A DNA stretch of 64,000 nt, from assembly GCA_002238705.1 (NCBI GenBank), contig MPMW01000003.1, forward strand, positions 1 to 64,000, written 5' to 3'. This document shows positions 53,342 through 61,666 of the stretch, in pieces (within the stretch, counting starts at the first letter, position 1; the number at the start of each line of letters is the position of its first letter). The stretch comes from Acidobacteria bacterium bin61. GTDB lineage: Bacteria > Acidobacteriota > Vicinamibacteria > Marinacidobacterales > Marinacidobacteraceae. Made by a program: the position numbers and the translations under genes. A model generated the notes under the pieces. The model saw only the letters and a program-made list of their open reading frames with translations, had not been told where the DNA came from and did no database searches.

Positions 53342-54184
53342 ATGAAGAACGGCTCTCCCGGGATCTCCGCCGACCTCGCATTGGGGGACGCCGGCGACCC
53401 GCTGTCCCACCCCGCGGCGCTCCGCGCCGCCTGCCGCAGCGGGCAGTTCGATGAAACCACCTCCGGTGCGTGCCCGGGGTTTGCCCAAGCCAACCTGATC
53501 GTGCTGCCGCGGTCTCTGGCCGGGGATTTCCGCGTGTTTTGCGACCGGAACCCCAAGCCTTGTCCGCTCCTGCTGACGAGCGAGAGCCCGGTGCTGACCG
53601 CCCTGGCTCCGGGCGCGGACCTCCGGACCGACGTCCCGCGGTACCGGGTGGCCAGGCGTGGCGGCCCGCCCGTCGAGGTCGCCGACGTGCTCGAGGTGTG
53701 GAACGCGGATCTCACCGCGTTCCTGCTCGGATGCAGCTTCGGCTTCGAGGCGGGACTCGTGGAGGCGGGCATCCGCCTCCGCCATCAGGACGAAGGGCGC
53801 GTGGTGCCGATGTACCTGAGCCGGCGGGAGTGCGAACCGGCGGGGCCGTTCCACGGGCGCCTCGTAGTCACCATGCGGCCGATCCCCGAGTCCCGGGTGG
53901 AGGATGCGGTTCGGATCAGCGGTGAACAACCGCTCGCGCACGGAGCGCCGGTCCACATCGGCGACCCGGCGACGCTGGGGATCCATGATCTTTCCCGGCC
54001 TGACTGGGGCGAGGACGGGGGACTCCTACCGGGAGAAGTCCCCGTGTTCTGGGCCTGCGGCGTGACCTCGCAGGTGGCCTGTGGCAACGCCCGGCCGGAC
54101 CTGATGATCTCCCACGCTCCGGGCTTCATGTTCGTCACCGACGTCCCGGTCGCGCAGCAGAAGCGGCCGTTACAGGCGGCGTAG
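53342..54184 (+). CDS. YcsI/DUF1445-type putative hydro-lyase (D-glutamate cyclase family)
   Basis: A 280-residue protein of the DUF1445 family, related to the human D-glutamate cyclase catalytic domain. Typical segments are TSGACPGFAQANLIVLPRSLAGDF, FLLGCSFGFEAGLVEAG, LVVTMRPI and the C-terminal VFWACGVTSQVACG and SHAPGFMFVTDV. The biochemical reaction in bacteria is unproven; family names refer to a putative hydro-lyase. A good start is the ATG at 53342. It ends 24 bases before the CehA/McbA-like gene and may be in one transcript with it. Confidence 0.85.
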   Translation: MKNGSPGISADLALGDAGDPLSHPAALRAACRSGQFDETTSGACPGFAQANLIVLPRSLAGDFRVFCDRNPKPCPLLLTSESPVLTALAPGADLRTDVPRYRVARRGGPPVEVADVLEVWNADLTAFLLGCSFGFEAGLVEAGIRLRHQDEGRVVPMYLSRRECEPAGPFHGRLVVTMRPIPESRVEDAVRISGEQPLAHGAPVHIGDPATLGIHDLSRPDWGEDGGLLPGEVPVFWACGVTSQVACGNARPDLMISHAPGFMFVTDVPVAQQKRPLQAA

Positions 54185-54207
54185 ACCTGACCACCGAGGT
54201 GAACCCG

Positions 54208-56646
54208 ATGCGACTGATTGCCCTTTCCGCTCTTTTGGCTCTCGCGCCGGGGGCCGTCTCGGCCCAGTGGACGAACCGCTACCCGAAGCTCGAGGGGTAT
54301 TCCCACCATGTGTACGTGGAGGGCTTTGAGCTGCCGATGGTGGCCGCCGGGCCGACGGATCCGGCTCCCTCGCCCGACGGGAAGACCATCGCCATTGCCG
54401 CGCGCGGCTGGATCTGGCTGCTCGACCCGGCGACCGGAGTGGCCCGGCGCGTCACCAGCGGGCCGGCGCTCGACAGCCGTCCCGCATGGCATCCCGACGG
54501 GACCCGGCTGGCGTTCCTCCGCGACGACAGCGAGCGCCTCACCATCTGGTCGCTCGACATCGCTTCCGGCGAGGAAACGCTCCTCTTCGAAGACGACTCC
54601 ATCGTTCTCGACCCCGCCTGGGCGCCGGACGGAGAGACCCTCTATTTCAGTGCCGCGACCGAGGGCGACCTCGACATCTGGCGGCTTTCGCTCGAGACGG
54701 GCGAGCCGGCGCGGGTCACCGAGCGGCGCGGGTTGGAGGTCCGGCCGCAACCCCTTCCGGATGGAGGTCTTGCCTACCTTTCCAAGGGCGGATCCTCGCC
54801 GGACGCGGTGATCGTTCGCGACGCTTCCGGGGCCGAGACCTCGCTGAGGGCCGAGTCCATCGCCTCGCAGGCACGGCCCGGCGCCGCCCGGGGGCGGGCG
54901 GTCCTCGCGCTGAATTGGCCGGCCGGAGACGGGGGTGACGGCTACCGCCTGATGCTGCTCGACCCGGAAAAAGCAGATCCGATGGAGTTGGTGGCGGCGC
55001 GCGGACTGCCGCTCACTCCCGCGTTCACGCCGGACGGAGAGTCGGTGATCTACACGGAGGCGGACGAGAACGAACGGTTCCGCCTGCGGAAGATCAGCAC
55101 CCGGGGCGGCCCGGTGACCGAACTCCCGATTCGGGGCTGGGATTTCGGAGCGCCGCTCGCCCGGGTGCGGATCACCACGCGGAAGGCGGATGGGGGATCG
55201 CCGGTGCCGGCGAGGCTCGAAGTGCTGGGCCCGAACGGGCACCCCGCGGTCGTTCCCGGGGTGTTTCCGCGCTTCGACGGGACGAACGGCCGAATCTACT
55301 TCTATTCGCCCGGGGTGATCGAGGTGGAGGTCCCGGCGGCCTCGGCGGGGAAGGTGCGGATCACCGCGACGCACGGCTTCAGCAGTCTCCCCGCCACGGC
55401 GTCGGTTGCCGTCGCGCCTGGAGAAACCGCGGAGGCCGACCTGGCCTTCGAGCCGCTCTGGGACGCGCGGGCGGCCGGCTACCGCTCCGCCGACCACCAC
55501 TTCCACCTCAACTACGGCGGCGTGACGCGGCTGTCGCCCGACGATCTGGAACTGCTGCTCGCGGGCGAGGACATGGATCTCGGCACGCCGCTGATGGCGA
55601 ACCTCCACCACCGGCGGAATGACACCGAGTTCTTCATGGACCGCCGGGTGGACGGAGTCCCGGCGGTCCTGTTCGGCCAGGAGATCCGCTCCCATTTCCT
55701 CGGCCACCTCGGTCTCGTGGGAATCGAGAGCGTCTTCTGGCCCTGGTTCTGGGGACCGGGCTATCCCGTGTACGAGGCGGACGACCGTCCCAACCTGGAC
55801 GCGCTGTCCCATTCGCGGAGCCAGGGCGGGGTCAGCGCCTACATGCATCCGGTGTCGCGCCCGGATCCGTTCGGGAGCGCGGAGGGGCTGGGCGCCATTC
55901 CGATCATGGTGATTCCCGACGCCCTGCTCGGGGATCTGGACACCCTCGAGGTGGCGTGCCTGTGGACGAACGAGTTCGGCACCGCGGACCTCTGGCACCG
56001 GTTCCTGAATCTGGGGGTGCCGCTCGCCGCCTCCGCCGGGACCGACGTGATGCTCGACTACCACCGGACGATGGCGGTTGGCACGACGCGGATCTACGTC
56101 TACGTGCCGGGACCCTTCCGCATCGGGCCGTATCTGGAGGCTCTCAAGGCGGGGAAGAGCTTCGTGACGACGGGTCCACTGCTGGACTTCCGGGTGGAAG
56201 GCGCGCGGCCCGGCGAGGCGACCGGGCAGGGCGGGGAGGCCGGCTGGACGCTGACGCTCGCCCATACCGGACCCGTTTCCCAGGTGGATCTCCTCGTGAA
56301 CGGCGCGGTCGTGGAGACCGTTTCGGGACTCGACGGCCCGGGAGTCCGCGAGTTGAGCGGCACGCTCACGCTCCCCGCCGGGGGCTGGGCCGCGGCCCGG
56401 GCCCATGGCGGCGAGGAGAGCTGGCCCGGGATGAACGGTTCCGTCTTCGCGCAGACCTCACCGGTCTGGATCGGGGAGGTGGGGAGTCGCGACCCGGCGG
56501 CCGCGGAGGCCGCCGCGCGGGATCTGCTCCGCGCCCTCGATCACTCGGAGGCCGAGGTGCGCGAACGCTACGGCGAGATCCCGATTCCGCGCATCCTGGA
56601 GCGCTTCACACTGGCCCGCGAGCGGCTCCAGGAGTTCCTGAGGTAG
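54208..56646 (+). CDS. Exported CehA/McbA-like metallohydrolase with N-terminal beta-propeller
   Basis: An 812-residue exported protein. The start is ATG 54208, with CGAGGTGA upstream; a GTG three codons earlier is possible. A signal peptide (LSALLALAPGAVSAQ) is followed by PD40/WD40 propeller blades (DPAPSPDGKTIAIAARG, SRPAWHPDGTRLAFL, LDPAWAPDGETLYFS) and a C-terminal PHP-like domain with SADHHFHLNYGG (Asp429, His430-His433) and PLMANLHHRRND. GQEIRSHFLGHLGLVG and AYMHPVSRP bring more His ligands, and the metal site ends at ASAGTDVML. CehA/McbA enzymes cleave carbamates and phosphoesters; the true substrate here is unknown. Confidence 0.82.
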   Translation: MRLIALSALLALAPGAVSAQWTNRYPKLEGYSHHVYVEGFELPMVAAGPTDPAPSPDGKTIAIAARGWIWLLDPATGVARRVTSGPALDSRPAWHPDGTRLAFLRDDSERLTIWSLDIASGEETLLFEDDSIVLDPAWAPDGETLYFSAATEGDLDIWRLSLETGEPARVTERRGLEVRPQPLPDGGLAYLSKGGSSPDAVIVRDASGAETSLRAESIASQARPGAARGRAVLALNWPAGDGGDGYRLMLLDPEKADPMELVAARGLPLTPAFTPDGESVIYTEADENERFRLRKISTRGGPVTELPIRGWDFGAPLARVRITTRKADGGSPVPARLEVLGPNGHPAVVPGVFPRFDGTNGRIYFYSPGVIEVEVPAASAGKVRITATHGFSSLPATASVAVAPGETAEADLAFEPLWDARAAGYRSADHHFHLNYGGVTRLSPDDLELLLAGEDMDLGTPLMANLHHRRNDTEFFMDRRVDGVPAVLFGQEIRSHFLGHLGLVGIESVFWPWFWGPGYPVYEADDRPNLDALSHSRSQGGVSAYMHPVSRPDPFGSAEGLGAIPIMVIPDALLGDLDTLEVACLWTNEFGTADLWHRFLNLGVPLAASAGTDVMLDYHRTMAVGTTRIYVYVPGPFRIGPYLEALKAGKSFVTTGPLLDFRVEGARPGEATGQGGEAGWTLTLAHTGPVSQVDLLVNGAVVETVSGLDGPGVRELSGTLTLPAGGWAAARAHGGEESWPGMNGSVFAQTSPVWIGEVGSRDPAAAEAAARDLLRALDHSEAEVRERYGEIPIPRILERFTLARERLQEFLR

Positions 56647-56772
56647 GCAGACCACAGTGCTCGGTCCGCTGGGCTCTGCCCAGCGGTGCCGACCAGAGGT
56701 CGGCGTTCCCGTACCGGGTGCGCCGTGAGGGCAGACACCAGTGCGCGGTCCGCTGGGCTCCGCCCTGCGGTG
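56646..56772. repeat. Hairpin-rich tandem intergenic repeat
   Basis: Two imperfect units of about 84 and 43 bp follow each other, each starting GGCAGACCACAGTG or GGCAGACACCAGTG and containing CGGTCCGCTGGGCTC. Unit 1 folds as two hairpins, GCTGGGC-TCT-GCCCAGC and GCCGACC-AGA-GGTCGGC, followed by GTTCCCGTACCGGGTG. The second and third blocks recur at 58053-58110. Confidence 0.7.
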
Positions 56773-56783
56773 TTCTCCGAGTT

Positions 56784-57959
56784 CTACCCGCCCGCGTCGA
56801 AGCGCCCCAGCAAATCCCCGAACTGCGCGAGCGGCACGGCCTCGCCGCCGCGCCGTTCTTGTCTTGCAGCCCCGCCGTAAACCACCGCGCCGGCGGCAAT
56901 GCCGGAGACGATCGCCGAAACCTTGTTGAGGCCGGAAAACCAGTCCGAAGCGATCGTGGCGCCGGACTTTGCTTCGACTGCCAGCAATCGCTCGCCGGAT
57001 CGGTAGAGCAGGTCGCACTCGAGGCCCCGACGGTCGCGAAAGAACGAGACGAGCGGTCGTCGACCGCCGTTGTACGCGTGCTTCAGGGCCTCGACTACGA
57101 CCGCGTTCTCGAACAACGCGCCGCGCAGCGGATGGGTCTGCAACTGTCCGGCATTCTCGATGTCCAGCAGCCAGGCGGCTAGGCCCACGTCGTAGAAGTA
57201 GAGCTTCGGCGACCGGACGAGTCTCTTTCTGACGTTCGCGTGGAAGGGCTCGAGACGAAACAGGATGTAGCTGGCTTCCAGGAGCGAGAGCCAGCCCCGC
57301 GCGGTGGCGTGGGTAACTCCGGCATCGGCGCCGAGAGCGGTGTAGTCGAGCAACTGTCCCACTCTCCCGGCGCACAGCCGGACGAACCTGCGAAAGGCGT
57401 TGAGGTTCCGGATTTCACCGATCCGCCGGACGTCGCGTTCCAGATAGGTCTCGACGTAGTCGCCGAGAGCGATGGCGGGGTCCAGGTTCTGGTCGTAGAT
57501 CCTCGGGAAGAAGCCGGTGAAGAGGAGGTCATCGAGCCCCGGGGCGGTTCCGCCGCCGCGGAGTTCTCCGATGGACAGTGGCAGCAACCGGAGCAGCGCG
57601 GTGCGTCCCGCCAGCGATTGATCGACCTTGTCCATGAGCAGGAACTGGCCGCTCCCGGTGAGCACGAAGAGTCCGTTCGTCCGGCGCTCGTCGGCCAGCA
57701 CCTGAAGCCAGGACAACAGCTCCGGAACCCGCTGGATCTCGTCAAGGATGGCGCCGTCGGAGTAGCTGCCCAGAAAACGCTCCGGATCCTCCTCAGCGAA
57801 GCGGCGTGAGCGCGGGGACTCCAGGTTCACGTAGGCGAGGTCGGGGAAGGCGGCCCGGCAAAGCGTGGTCTTCCCCGATTGCCGCGGCCCGGTGACGGTT
57901 ACGAAGGGGTACTGGCGGAAGAGCCGCTGGAGGTGCGGGGTGATGGTGCGCGGGATCAT
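56784..57959 (-). CDS. AAA-type ATPase with DUF4143
   Basis: A 391-residue P-loop ATPase of the AAA_14/DUF4143 type. Walker A is TVTGPRQSGKTTLCRAAF (residues about 21-38), Walker B YSDGAILDEIQRVPELL and a sensor-like FVLTGSGQFLLMDKV. The C-terminal DUF4143 region (DRRGLECDLLYRSGERLLAVEAKSGATI) has a nuclease-like D-x-(E/K)K fold, including GLECDLL and EAKSG. Proteins of this type are widespread and their role unknown; some accompany toxin-antitoxin or mobile genes. The start is 19 bases from a perfect 37-bp palindrome that is probably its operator. Confidence 0.87.
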   Translation of the reverse strand: MIPRTITPHLQRLFRQYPFVTVTGPRQSGKTTLCRAAFPDLAYVNLESPRSRRFAEEDPERFLGSYSDGAILDEIQRVPELLSWLQVLADERRTNGLFVLTGSGQFLLMDKVDQSLAGRTALLRLLPLSIGELRGGGTAPGLDDLLFTGFFPRIYDQNLDPAIALGDYVETYLERDVRRIGEIRNLNAFRRFVRLCAGRVGQLLDYTALGADAGVTHATARGWLSLLEASYILFRLEPFHANVRKRLVRSPKLYFYDVGLAAWLLDIENAGQLQTHPLRGALFENAVVVEALKHAYNGGRRPLVSFFRDRRGLECDLLYRSGERLLAVEAKSGATIASDWFSGLNKVSAIVSGIAAGAVVYGGAARQERRGGEAVPLAQFGDLLGRFDAGG

Positions 57960-57977
57960 TGGGCGGAGGGGACGGGA

Positions 57978-58014
57978 GTGGACAATATGAAGATAATATC
58001 TTCATATTGTCCAC
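57978..58014. promoter_or_regulatory. 37-bp perfect AT-rich palindrome, probable operator or hairpin
   Basis: The left arm GTGGACAATATGAAGATA and the right arm TATCTTCATATTGTCCAC are perfect complements (18 bp) around a single A. The site is much more AT-rich than its surroundings and sits 19 bases before the ATG of the DUF4143 ATPase gene. Its length and symmetry suit a dimeric DNA-binding protein or a transcribed hairpin that could hide the ribosome site. Confidence 0.7.
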
Positions 58015-58052
58015 ATCACGCGTGCGAACCGCCACCAGAAACCCCCACCTTG

Positions 58053-58160
58053 GCGGGCCTGCGGCCCGCGTGCCGACCGGAAGTCGGCGTTCCCGTACCG
58101 GGTGTGCCGTGCGGGTTGATGGGGTTCCCGTACCGGCGGTGCCGTGCCGGTCGGAGTTCC
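58053..58160. repeat. Second copy of the hairpin-rich intergenic repeat
   Basis: GCGGGCC-TGC-GGCCCGC and GCCGAC-CGGAA-GTCGGC hairpins precede GTTCCCGTACCGGGTG, in the same order as at 56646-56772. A shorter half copy (GGGGTTCCCGTACCGG) follows about 30 bases later. It lies between the end of the DUF1080 gene and the start of the ATPase gene. Confidence 0.65.
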
Positions 58161-58171
58161 CTTCGCGCCCT

Positions 58172-59521
58172 CTACCCGCCCAGGTCCACCACCCGGATGT
58201 TCCGCCAGTGGACCTTGATGCCGCCCCCGTCGTGGATCTGGAGCGCGATCGACCCCTCGCCGGCCCCGATCTGCTCGTCCTCGAAGTCCACCATGCGGGT
58301 CCCGTTCAGCCAGGTGGTCACCCGGTCGCCGACCGCCCGGACGCGCAAGGTGTTCCACTCGCCCATGCGAAGGGCCGCTTCCAGCGCCGGATCGGGTTGC
58401 ACGAGCCAGCCGCGGCCGTAGGACTCGTAGATTCCGCCGGTGAAGAGGCCGGGCGGCGCGACTTCGGCCTGCCAGCCGTTCACGATCGTGCCCTCGACGC
58501 TGGAACGGAAGAACACCCCGCTGTTGCCATCGGCCTCCTGCAGGAAGTCGATGGTCAGGTCGAAGTCGCGAAACGTGCGGGCAGTCTTCAGGTAGCCGTA
58601 TTCGGCATCGGGCCCGCTCTCGCACACGAGTTCCCCGTCCTCCACGTACCAGCGCTCGGTGCCGTGTACCTCCCAGCCGTCGAGACTCTCGCCGTCGAAG
58701 AGGGAGACCGGTTCGAGAGGCCGGATCCTGACACTCCGGTACCAGACGTTCCGGCCGTGGTCCTGGAGGCCGATGGGGCCTGACGCGGCCCGGCCGTAAC
58801 GCGGATACGGGGCGAACTTGCTGGCCGCGACCAACTCCTCCCATTCCGCCGAGCCGAGCTCGTACTCCACCGTCTTCTGGCCGTTCAGCCAGTGCTCCAC
58901 ATGGTTGTTCAGGACCCGGATGCGGCCCTCGTTCCATTCGCCGGGCCCGTGCAGGGTCGTCTCGCCCGCTGAGTGCAGGTCGTAGTTGTCGCCGGTGAGA
59001 TGGGTGTTCATGTCCATCGTCCCCATCTCGATGTAGGCGTCGTCGTCCAGCACCTGGTACTCGGGCGCGTTGAACCAGATTTCGGAGCCCTCTTCCTCGA
59101 TCACCCGGTAGAGGACGCCGCTGTTGGCCACCTCCGAGAGACGGAACTCGAACTTGAGGTCGAAGTCGGCGAAGGATTCGGTGGTGACGATGTCCCCGCC
59201 CACCGGAACGTCCGGGTCCGTGGCGGTCGCGCCCACGACCAGCATGCCGTCCATCACGCCCCAGCCGGTGTCGGGGAACTCGTCGCGGTTGTAGCCGCGC
59301 CATCCGTTCGCCGTCTCGCCGTCGAAGAGGAGGCGCCAGCCCGCGGCGCGTTCGGCTTCGGTGAGAGTGTGGGGCGGGCCGAACCGGCCCCCGGCGGGAG
59401 CCGCCGCCCCTGAGTCAGCGTTCCCCCCGGCGGGAGTCTCGGCGTCGCCCGCGCAGCCGGCGGCGCAGACTGCCAGAAGCAGCGCGATCCCCACGGTGCT
59501 CGCTTCGTTCGGTTTCCTCAT
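58172..59521 (-). CDS. Two-domain DUF1080 (3-keto-disaccharide hydrolase-like) lipoprotein
   Basis: A 449-residue exported lipoprotein (GIALLLAVCAAGC, lipobox Cys). It carries two DUF1080 domains in tandem, each a concanavalin-like jelly roll: the first from about residue 55 (GWRLLFDGETANGWRGYN, FDLKFEFRLSEVANSGVLYRV) and the second from about 265 (VSLFDGESLDGWEVHGTERW, LTIDFLQEADGNSGVFFRS). Related proteins hydrolyse 3-keto-glycosides made by Gfo/Idh/MocA dehydrogenases. The gene is coupled by a one-base overlap to a Gfo/Idh/MocA gene, which agrees with such a pathway. Confidence 0.85.
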   Translation of the reverse strand: MRKPNEASTVGIALLLAVCAAGCAGDAETPAGGNADSGAAAPAGGRFGPPHTLTEAERAAGWRLLFDGETANGWRGYNRDEFPDTGWGVMDGMLVVGATATDPDVPVGGDIVTTESFADFDLKFEFRLSEVANSGVLYRVIEEEGSEIWFNAPEYQVLDDDAYIEMGTMDMNTHLTGDNYDLHSAGETTLHGPGEWNEGRIRVLNNHVEHWLNGQKTVEYELGSAEWEELVAASKFAPYPRYGRAASGPIGLQDHGRNVWYRSVRIRPLEPVSLFDGESLDGWEVHGTERWYVEDGELVCESGPDAEYGYLKTARTFRDFDLTIDFLQEADGNSGVFFRSSVEGTIVNGWQAEVAPPGLFTGGIYESYGRGWLVQPDPALEAALRMGEWNTLRVRAVGDRVTTWLNGTRMVDFEDEQIGAGEGSIALQIHDGGGIKVHWRNIRVVDLGG

Positions 59522-60930
59522 CAGGTGAGCCTCATGGCCTCGGGATCCCACCCGACGCTCTGTTCCTGGAAATGGCTGAGGTTGCAGGCCAGCGCGGGAG
59601 CGGCGGCCCTGAGACCGAACGCCGCGTCCTGCAAGACCGGAGGTCCGCCCCGGACCGCCTCGAAGAAATTGAAGAAATGGTCCACGTGGGCCCCGCGATA
59701 GCCGCGCTCGACCTCGTAGCGGATTTCGACCGGCGGCCGCATGCCGACCCGGGCAGGCAGCCCGGCTTCGCTCCCCGCCGCCTCGGCCATCTTTTCCCGG
59801 GAGAAGGCGTCCATCGGATCCACCGCCTCGTTCTTGCGCAGCACCACGCCGGTCCAGGTGACGTCCATCGCCCCCTCGCTCCCCACCAGCCGCAGGAAGG
59901 TGCTGCCCGACGTCCCATCCACGAAATTGACCCGCAGGGAGAGGTTGAAGGCGGGATGCGTCCCGGTCGCGGGATAGTCGAACATGCCGAGGAGCACGTC
60001 CGGCACCTCGCGGCCGTCCTTCCAGTAACGGAGCCCGCCCGTCGCCTGGACGCGCGTCGGGCCGCGTGAGCTCACGACGAAGTGCAGGCTCGAAAAGAGA
60101 TGGACGAACAGGTCGCCCGCGACCCCGGTGCCGTAGTCGCGGTAGTTGCGCCAACGGAAGACGCGCAGCGGGTCGTAGGGAACCTCCGGCGCCGGGCCCA
60201 GAAAGCGCTTCCAATCGACTGTCGCTTCCGACGCGCCGGCGGGGATCGGGTATTGCCAGGCGCCGAGCGGATCGTTCCGTGCCCAAAAACCCTCGGCGTA
60301 GTTGAGTTCGCCGATGGCGCCCGCCTCGTAGAGCTCCTTCGCCTTCTCGTTGCCGAGCGAACTCATTCCCTGGCTGCCCACCTGGAAGACGCTGCCGGAT
60401 TCCTCCGCGGCCTGGATCAGGCCGTGCCCTTCGCCGATGTTGTGGACCATCGGCTTCTCGCAGTACACCGCTTTTCCGGCCCGGAGCGCGTCCACCGAAA
60501 TAGGCTGGTGCCAGTGGTCGGGCGTCCCCACGATGACCGCATCAACTTCGTCGCGCGCGATCACCTCCCGGTAGTCGCGGGTGGTGGAGATGTCCCCGTG
60601 CCGTTCGCGGGCGGCGTCCAGCCGGCCAGCGAAGATGTCGCACGCGGCCACCAGCTCGACCCCGGGGATACGCAGCGCCGTGTTCACGTTTGCCATGCCC
60701 ATCCCGCCCGCACCGATCACGGCGAGGCCGATGCGGTCCGAGGGGGCGACCTGGCGGGCCGGCGGCTCTCCCGTCCGCTCGCGGCGTTCCCCGCGGGCCA
60801 TCGGGCGCCGTTCGCCGAACAACGCGGTCGGGACGGTCGCGGCCGCCGCCGATCCGGCGGCGACGGTCTTGACGAACTCCCGCCGGCTGCGGGCGGGGAT
60901 CTCGGGACTGGGCTGTCGTGTTTCGCTCAT
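59521..60930 (-). CDS. Gfo/Idh/MocA family oxidoreductase, Tat-exported
   Basis: A 469-residue NAD(P)-dependent sugar oxidoreductase. The ATG at 60930 gives a twin-arginine signal (SRREFVKTVAAGSAAAATV). The Rossmann fold shows LAVIGAGGMGMANVNTAL, the characteristic VEKP-like EKPMVHNIGEG (catalytic Lys-Pro), and a C-terminal beta domain with HVDHFFNFFEAVRGG. Exported members typically use tightly bound NAD. It likely oxidises a sugar at C3, with the DUF1080 protein then cleaving the 3-keto product. The next small gene (DUF4160) ends 53 bases upstream. Confidence 0.87.
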   Translation of the reverse strand: MSETRQPSPEIPARSRREFVKTVAAGSAAAATVPTALFGERRPMARGERRERTGEPPARQVAPSDRIGLAVIGAGGMGMANVNTALRIPGVELVAACDIFAGRLDAARERHGDISTTRDYREVIARDEVDAVIVGTPDHWHQPISVDALRAGKAVYCEKPMVHNIGEGHGLIQAAEESGSVFQVGSQGMSSLGNEKAKELYEAGAIGELNYAEGFWARNDPLGAWQYPIPAGASEATVDWKRFLGPAPEVPYDPLRVFRWRNYRDYGTGVAGDLFVHLFSSLHFVVSSRGPTRVQATGGLRYWKDGREVPDVLLGMFDYPATGTHPAFNLSLRVNFVDGTSGSTFLRLVGSEGAMDVTWTGVVLRKNEAVDPMDAFSREKMAEAAGSEAGLPARVGMRPPVEIRYEVERGYRGAHVDHFFNFFEAVRGGPPVLQDAAFGLRAAAPALACNLSHFQEQSVGWDPEAMRLT

Positions 60931-60983
60931 GGGTTCGTCCGTGGGGAAGCCGGTACGGGGGGAGTCGGCTGGCGGATGCCGGT

Positions 60984-61238
60984 TCAGTTCAGCGGCGCGA
61001 TCTTTCCGGGCGACTCCTGGCGTTGTGCCCGGTTCCAGGCCTCCAGCAGTTCGGCTTGGTGAAGGGCCGCCCACTCCATCACCAGACCCAGCGCCCGAGG
61101 AGACAACCGACCTTCGATCACGGCCATGTCACGGATGGAAACCAGGATCTCTCCTCCGGCGTACTTCGCGTGGGGTGGGGCGTGGTCCGAATAGAAGATG
61201 TGCACGACGATCCCGTAGAACCGGCTCACTTCAGGCAT
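60984..61238 (-). CDS. DUF4160 protein
   Basis: An 84-residue DUF4160 protein (MPEVSRFYGIVVHIFYSDHAPPHAKY, then EWAALHQAELLEAWNRA). This family usually sits beside DUF2442, as here, six bases away. The pair resembles a toxin-antitoxin-like or small mobile module, with unproven function. Confidence 0.8.
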   Translation of the reverse strand: MPEVSRFYGIVVHIFYSDHAPPHAKYAGGEILVSIRDMAVIEGRLSPRALGLVMEWAALHQAELLEAWNRAQRQESPGKIAPLN

Positions 61239-61243
61239 TTCGC

Positions 61244-61537
61244 CTATGGCCTCAGTCCCGAGAACACCTGTCCTGGCGCCTTGCCGGTGAGCCGTAAGTA
61301 GAGCGCGTGACGGCAGAGGTCAATCTCGTTGCGCCATGCGATTTCCCCTCCCTCCGCGATCCGCACGTCACAAAAGAAGTTCCGGTCCAACCAGGCGGCG
61401 AAGACCCCTTTGCCGGCCAGGTCCGAGAGGTCCACCTCGCCCTCCGCACCGTCCGCATAGCGAAGCCAGATGCGGTAGCCCTCACGGGGCTGCACGGCCA
61501 CCGGCCGTAGCGGATCGGACACGCTGTTCGAACTCAT
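61244..61537 (-). CDS. DUF2442 protein
   Basis: A 97-residue DUF2442 protein (RPVAVQPREGYRIWLRYADGA, DLAGKGVFAAWL, GGEIAWRNEIDLCRHALYLRLTG). The WR.EIDLC/DL.P segment is characteristic. It precedes the DUF4160 gene, with which it is probably co-transcribed. Confidence 0.8.
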   Translation of the reverse strand: MSSNSVSDPLRPVAVQPREGYRIWLRYADGAEGEVDLSDLAGKGVFAAWLDRNFFCDVRIAEGGEIAWRNEIDLCRHALYLRLTGKAPGQVFSGLRP

Positions 61538-61666
61538 CGCGCAACCCCATCGTAGCGAACTCGCAGCCTTGGCGGGGCGACAGAAGCGCCGACCTCTTCC
61601 GGCCAGAAAGCCGTCCGGCCTGACGCCGCGTGACGGGTGCGGTTTCAGAGCCCGCCGCCGACTCCG

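Noticed and set aside
53785-56406. 873-codon minus-strand frame opposite the CehA/McbA-like gene
   Set aside because: Shadow frame, Arg/Pro/Gly-rich, no family.
59522-60286. Longer N-terminus for the DUF1080 protein
   Set aside because: It overlaps the MocA gene in another frame, whereas the ATG at 59521 begins a proper lipoprotein signal.
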